Under the pieces are notes generated by a model, which was given only the letters and a program-made list of their open reading frames with translations, made no database searches and was not told the DNA's origin. Shown one piece after another: positions 60,162 to 64,000 of a DNA stretch of 64,000 nucleotides. The stretch covers positions 11,737,001 through 11,801,000 of the forward strand of contig NC_066284.1 of NCBI RefSeq assembly GCF_905404315.1. Reading direction: 5' to 3'. The DNA comes from Leptidea sinapis. Lineage: Eukaryota > Arthropoda > Insecta > Lepidoptera > Pieridae. Position 1 is the first letter of the stretch. The number at the start of each line of letters is the position of its first letter. Position numbers and translations under genes: made by a program.

Positions 60162-62460
60162 GTACGGCGCCATTGGTAGTGACGTCATGGCGGACGGAGG
60201 ACGGCGCACGTTCACGACGGGCCGCGAGCACCGGCCGCACGCACCGGCGCACCCGCCGCCGCCGCACAGGAGCCGCCACTCGCAGACGCTCAAGGTACGG
60301 CGCCATTGGTAGTGACGTCATGGCGGACGGAGGACGGCGCACGTTCACGACGGGCCGCGAGCACCGGCCGCACGCACCGGCGCACCCGCCGCCGCCGCAC
60401 AGGAGCCGCCACTCGCAGACGCTCAAGGTACGGCGCCATTGGTAGTGACGTCATGGCGGACGGAGGACGGCGCACGTTCACGACGGGCCGCGAGCACCGG
60501 CCGCACGCACCGGCGCACCCGCCGCCGCCGCACAGGAGCCGCCACTCGCAGACGCTCAAGGTACGGCGCCATTGGTAGTGACGTCATGGCGGACGGAGGA
60601 CGGCGCACGTTCACGACGGGCCGCGAGCACCGGCCGCACGCACCGGCGCACCCGCCGCCGCCGCACAGGAGCCGCCACTCGCAGACGCTCAAGGTACGGC
60701 GCCATTGGTAGTGACGTCATGGCGGACGGAGGACGGCGCACGTTCACGACGGGCCGCGAGCACCGGCCGCACGCACCGGCGCACCCGCCGCCGCCGCACA
60801 GGAGCCGCCACTCGCAGACGCTCAAGGTACGGCGCCATTGGTAGTGACGTCATGGCGGACGGAGGACGGCGCACGTTCACGACGGGCCGCGAGCACCGGC
60901 CGCACGCACCGGCGCACCCGCCGCCGCCGCACAGGAGCCGCCACTCGCAGACGCTCAAGGTACGGCGCCATTGGTAGTGACGTCATGGCGGACGGAGGAC
61001 GGCGCACGTTCACGACGGGCCGCGAGCACCGGCCGCACGCACCGGCGCACCCGCCGCCGCCGCACAGGAGCCGCCACTCGCAGACGCTCAAGGTACGGCG
61101 CCATTGGTAGTGACGTCATGGCGGACGGAGGACGGCGCACGTTCACGACGGGCCGCGAGCACCGGCCGCACGCACCGGCGCACCCGCCGCCGCCGCACAG
61201 GAGCCGCCACTCGCAGACGCTCAAGGTACGGCGCCATTGGTAGTGACGTCATGGCGGACGGAGGACGGCGCACGTTCACGACGGGCCGCGAGCACCGGCC
61301 GCACGCACCGGCGCACCCGCCGCCGCCGCACAGGAGCCGCCACTCGCAGACGCTCAAGGTACGGCGCCATTGGTAGTGACGTCATGGCGGACGGAGGACG
61401 GCGCACGTTCACGACGGGCCGCGAGCACCGGCCGCACGCACCGGCGCACCCGCCGCCGCCGCACAGGAGCCGCCACTCGCAGACGCTCAAGGTACGGCGC
61501 CATTGGTAGTGACGTCATGGCGGACGGAGGACGGCGCACGTTCACGACGGGCCGCGAGCACCGGCCGCACGCACCGGCGCACCCGCCGCCGCCGCACAGG
61601 AGCCGCCACTCGCAGACGCTCAAGGTACGGCGCCATTGGTAGTGACGTCATGGCGGACGGAGGACGGCGCACGTTCACGACGGGCCGCGAGCACCGGCCG
61701 CACGCACCGGCGCACCCGCCGCCGCCGCACAGGAGCCGCCACTCGCAGACGCTCAAGGTACGGCGCCATTGGTAGTGACGTCATGGCGGACGGAGGACGG
61801 CGCACGTTCACGACGGGCCGCGAGCACCGGCCGCACGCACCGGCGCACCCGCCGCCGCCGCACAGGAGCCGCCACTCGCAGACGCTCAAGGTACGGCGCC
61901 ATTGGTAGTGACGTCATGGCGGACGGAGGACGGCGCACGTTCACGACGGGCCGCGAGCACCGGCCGCACGCACCGGCGCACCCGCCGCCGCCGCACAGGA
62001 GCCGCCACTCGCAGACGCTCAAGGTACGGCGCCATTGGTAGTGACGTCATGGCGGACGGAGGACGGCGCACGTTCACGACGGGCCGCGAGCACCGGCCGC
62101 ACGCACCGGCGCACCCGCCGCCGCCGCACAGGAGCCGCCACTCGCAGACGCTCAAGGTACGGCGCCATTGGTAGTGACGTCATGGCGGACGGAGGACGGC
62201 GCACGTTCACGACGGGCCGCGAGCACCGGCCGCACGCACCGGCGCACCCGCCGCCGCCGCACAGGAGCCGCCACTCGCAGACGCTCAAGGTACGGCGCCA
62301 TTGGTAGTGACGTCATGGCGGACGGAGGACGGCGCACGTTCACGACGGGCCGCGAGCACCGGCCGCACGCACCGGCGCACCCGCCGCCGCCGCACAGGAG
62401 CCGCCACTCGCAGACGCTCAAGGTACGGCGCCATTGGTAGTGACGTCATGGCGGACGGCG
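60064..62460 (+). repeat. Array 3: 133-bp tandem repeat of exon-25 end plus splice donor (18 copies)
   Basis: The first copy is the real exon end (60064-60161); 17 further donors (gtacgg) follow at 133-bp steps, the last near 62423. Units look identical. Each is 94 nt of exon-25 sequence, the donor and 39 nt of intron containing an inverted CCAAT (ATTGG) and the CRE palindrome TGACGTCA. The real exon has four extra bases (AGCG) at 60074-60077 that the copies lack. After the last copy the intron continues GCGGACGGCGTTATG. Both-strand open frames here are artefacts of the repeat. Confidence 0.97.
60171..62448 (+). promoter_or_regulatory. Eighteen tandem CCAAT (inverted) + CRE motif pairs
   Basis: In each array-3 unit ATTGG is followed three bases later by TGACGTCA and then TGGCGG. 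First pair at 60172-60187; last CRE at 62441-62448. NF-Y sites next to CRE sites are a known promoter arrangement in animals. Motif presence is seen directly; any regulatory activity is inference. Confidence 0.35.
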
Positions 62461-64000
62461 TTATGCGGCTTCTACGACGAAGTTTGGCGCGTTTATTCGT
62501 CCATATTTGCTTTATTCGCAAGCATAACGGCATAAGCGCATACAATAAATACGCGTATCCGTCGACTTGTCGGTTTTTTGACACACGTCAATGGACACGA
62601 ATAAGCCGAATATGCTTTTTGACTGCCCACACATCGTTGATTCATTTGCTCGCTTGCGGCGGTCGGGTATTGACGTGTGCTGTGCTGTCTTATATGGAGT
62701 GGTCAAACTCGAAAGTATTGCGTTTTTTGGAGCTGTAGCAGCCTTGTATTTGGGACCCCAAAAATGGTTCCCATAAAAATAAAACGAAAGTGAGCGATGC
62801 CTGGCTCGAAATAAATAATATGGGAAAACCAAATGCAAATGTGGCCACTCACTCACTCCTTTTGCTTTGTGATTACTCAATCATCACACATATTTGGCCA
62901 TTCGGCACACTGGCATGAAGTGTGAATCAACATTTCTGTTGTTCGCGCACATAACAAATATTTTTGCAAATACGGCGCACTCACATAACGCATAGCGCAT
63001 AACGAAGTGTGGTGCTATAACACATTCCGGCCGCTGAGCCTTCTCATAAGTCGCAATAGAAAGACAACTGAAATTTTAACGACTGTTTCCACTAGTATAT
63101 CATCCGTAGCGTTCCTGCACAGTGCAATTTTCAATGACCTTTCTTCCATGTATCACCAAGTTGTGAAATGAGCTTCCTTGTGCGATGACTTTAGGACTAT
63201 ACGACACGGGACACGACACCTTCAAAAAAACGCGTACACTTTTCTACGCCGGCAACTTCCTCTGCTGTTGCAAGAAAATGAGGGCGGCGGTGATCCCTTA
63301 ACTTCTGGTGATCTGTACGCTCGTTTGTCCTCCTATCCCATACAAAAATAACCTATAATAAAAACCAAGATGGTGAATTACAAAGTGGCTGTCATACAAA
63401 TTACAATAAGTTGCATGTGCAAAAGTATTTTAAAGAACTTCACGTGAAAAAAACTTGCTTGACTTTTACAATGCTATTGTCAAACGTCCGCTTTCTATGA
63501 CATAGTTAAATCTCACTAATTATTACACTAGTAGATTACAAGTGGATGATGGGGTCAGATTGATAATCATATCGGAAATGTCACGCGCCTTTCAAAACGA
63601 ATTGTTTTGTAACTGAATTAAATTGTAGATGTTGGCAATATTTATATGACGGTACTATTAATAATACGAGAATATATTTCACTTTTCTTGTACAATATCT
63701 TGCCTATAATTCTGAAACACCTTGTAGTCTCGTCATTATATACGACAATCACTTTTCACTTACATCGTTCAACCCTTTATCCTCGCTTGTCCAAGATAAC
63801 CGGACCTCTACCCATCTCAGGTCTTCGACACATCCTTTCCTTACTCATACAGGTTTTGGTTCGGGCTATTATACGAAATAGTTTCGACGACTCTGGTGTC
63901 ACGCATTTGCTTCCAGGTCTATCTTAGCCTGTCAGACTTGCAAAAGCTCAAAATTGACAGTCAACTTTTATTAAAAGAGGGTAGGGCTTAAAAAATAAAC
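62461..64000 (+). other. Intron after exon 25
   Basis: The first 500 bp has many TTATGCG/CGCATAA-type words, suggesting a DNA-transposon remnant. Then a LINE tail fragment, and at 63700-63930 an unassigned coding-like remnant. No RhoGAP-domain exon was found. Confidence 0.45.
63135..63355 (+). mobile_element. LINE family-D tail fragment
   Basis: It has degenerate tail features on the plus strand: ATACGACACGGGACACGACA, then GAGGGCGGCGGTGATCCCTT and GTACGCTCGTTTGTCCTCCT, ending near CCATACAAAAAT. Confidence 0.75.

Noticed and set aside
59781..62738. Open frames on both strands in array 3 (Cys/Gly-rich minus, Arg/His-rich plus)
   Set aside because: Both are translations of one 133-bp unit; the real coding sequence is only the first copy, read in exon 25's frame.
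63780..63910. Coding exon in the frame 63646-63927
   Set aside because: No similarity to p190; resembles fragments of lepidopteran retroelements.
62461..64000. RhoGAP catalytic-domain exon at the right end
   Set aside because: No frame shows the family's arginine-finger or conserved Lys/Asn motifs; the sequence looks like transposon debris.

Overview
The window is eukaryotic and looks like a lepidopteran (moth or butterfly) nuclear genome. Short GT-AG exons sit in AT-rich introns packed with lepidopteran-type repeats: RTE-, jockey/CR1- and R1-like LINE fragments, Helitron-like ends closing on CTAG|T, fold-back MITEs, tRNA-like SINE heads and several unnamed dispersed families. I see no bacterial, viral or CRISPR content.

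One host gene runs left to right through almost the whole window: the p190 RhoGAP orthologue (RhoGAPp190; ARHGAP35/ARHGAP5 in vertebrates). I place 25 internal exons between 1921 and 60161. Their reading phases agree at every junction and they join into about 1,110 codons. In order they encode the N-terminal GTPase domain (exons 1-4, with an intact P-loop), the FF-domain region (exons 5-12), the pseudoGTPase folds pG1 and pG2 (exons 13-20), and a Gly/Pro/His-rich linker (exons 21-25). The first coding exon(s) lie left of the window and the catalytic RhoGAP domain lies right of it. The gene would act in the cytoplasm and at the cortex to switch off Rho.

Layout: 1-21605 holds exons 1-13 with LINE, SINE and Helitron debris. 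21606-30395 is one large intron with a 5'-truncated LINE carrying an intact 729-codon RT frame, 99-bp and 100-bp satellites, and an old antisense LINE. 30396-41818 holds exons 14-21. 41819-51062 is an intron filled mainly by a huge minisatellite. 51063-60161 holds exons 22-25 and a near-full-length two-ORF LINE nested in an older one. The rest is intron.

The outstanding signal is three independent tandem arrays in this gene, at exons 14, 21 and 25. In each, the repeated unit is the last 91-104 nt of a GC-rich coding exon, its 5' splice site and the first 35-39 nt of intron. By my count the copies are about 6.5 (139 bp), 58 (121/127 bp) and 18 (133 bp). Each array is thus a train of exon-end plus splice-donor copies with no matching acceptors. 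At exon 21 the right end of the array runs into an antisense LINE tail that shares GAGGGGGCG with the exon, which suggests how that array was seeded. The intronic pieces also contain promoter-like motifs (E-box; TATA plus GC-box; inverted CCAAT plus CRE). I regard these exon-anchored donor arrays as the candidate undescribed phenomenon, subject to long-read confirmation.
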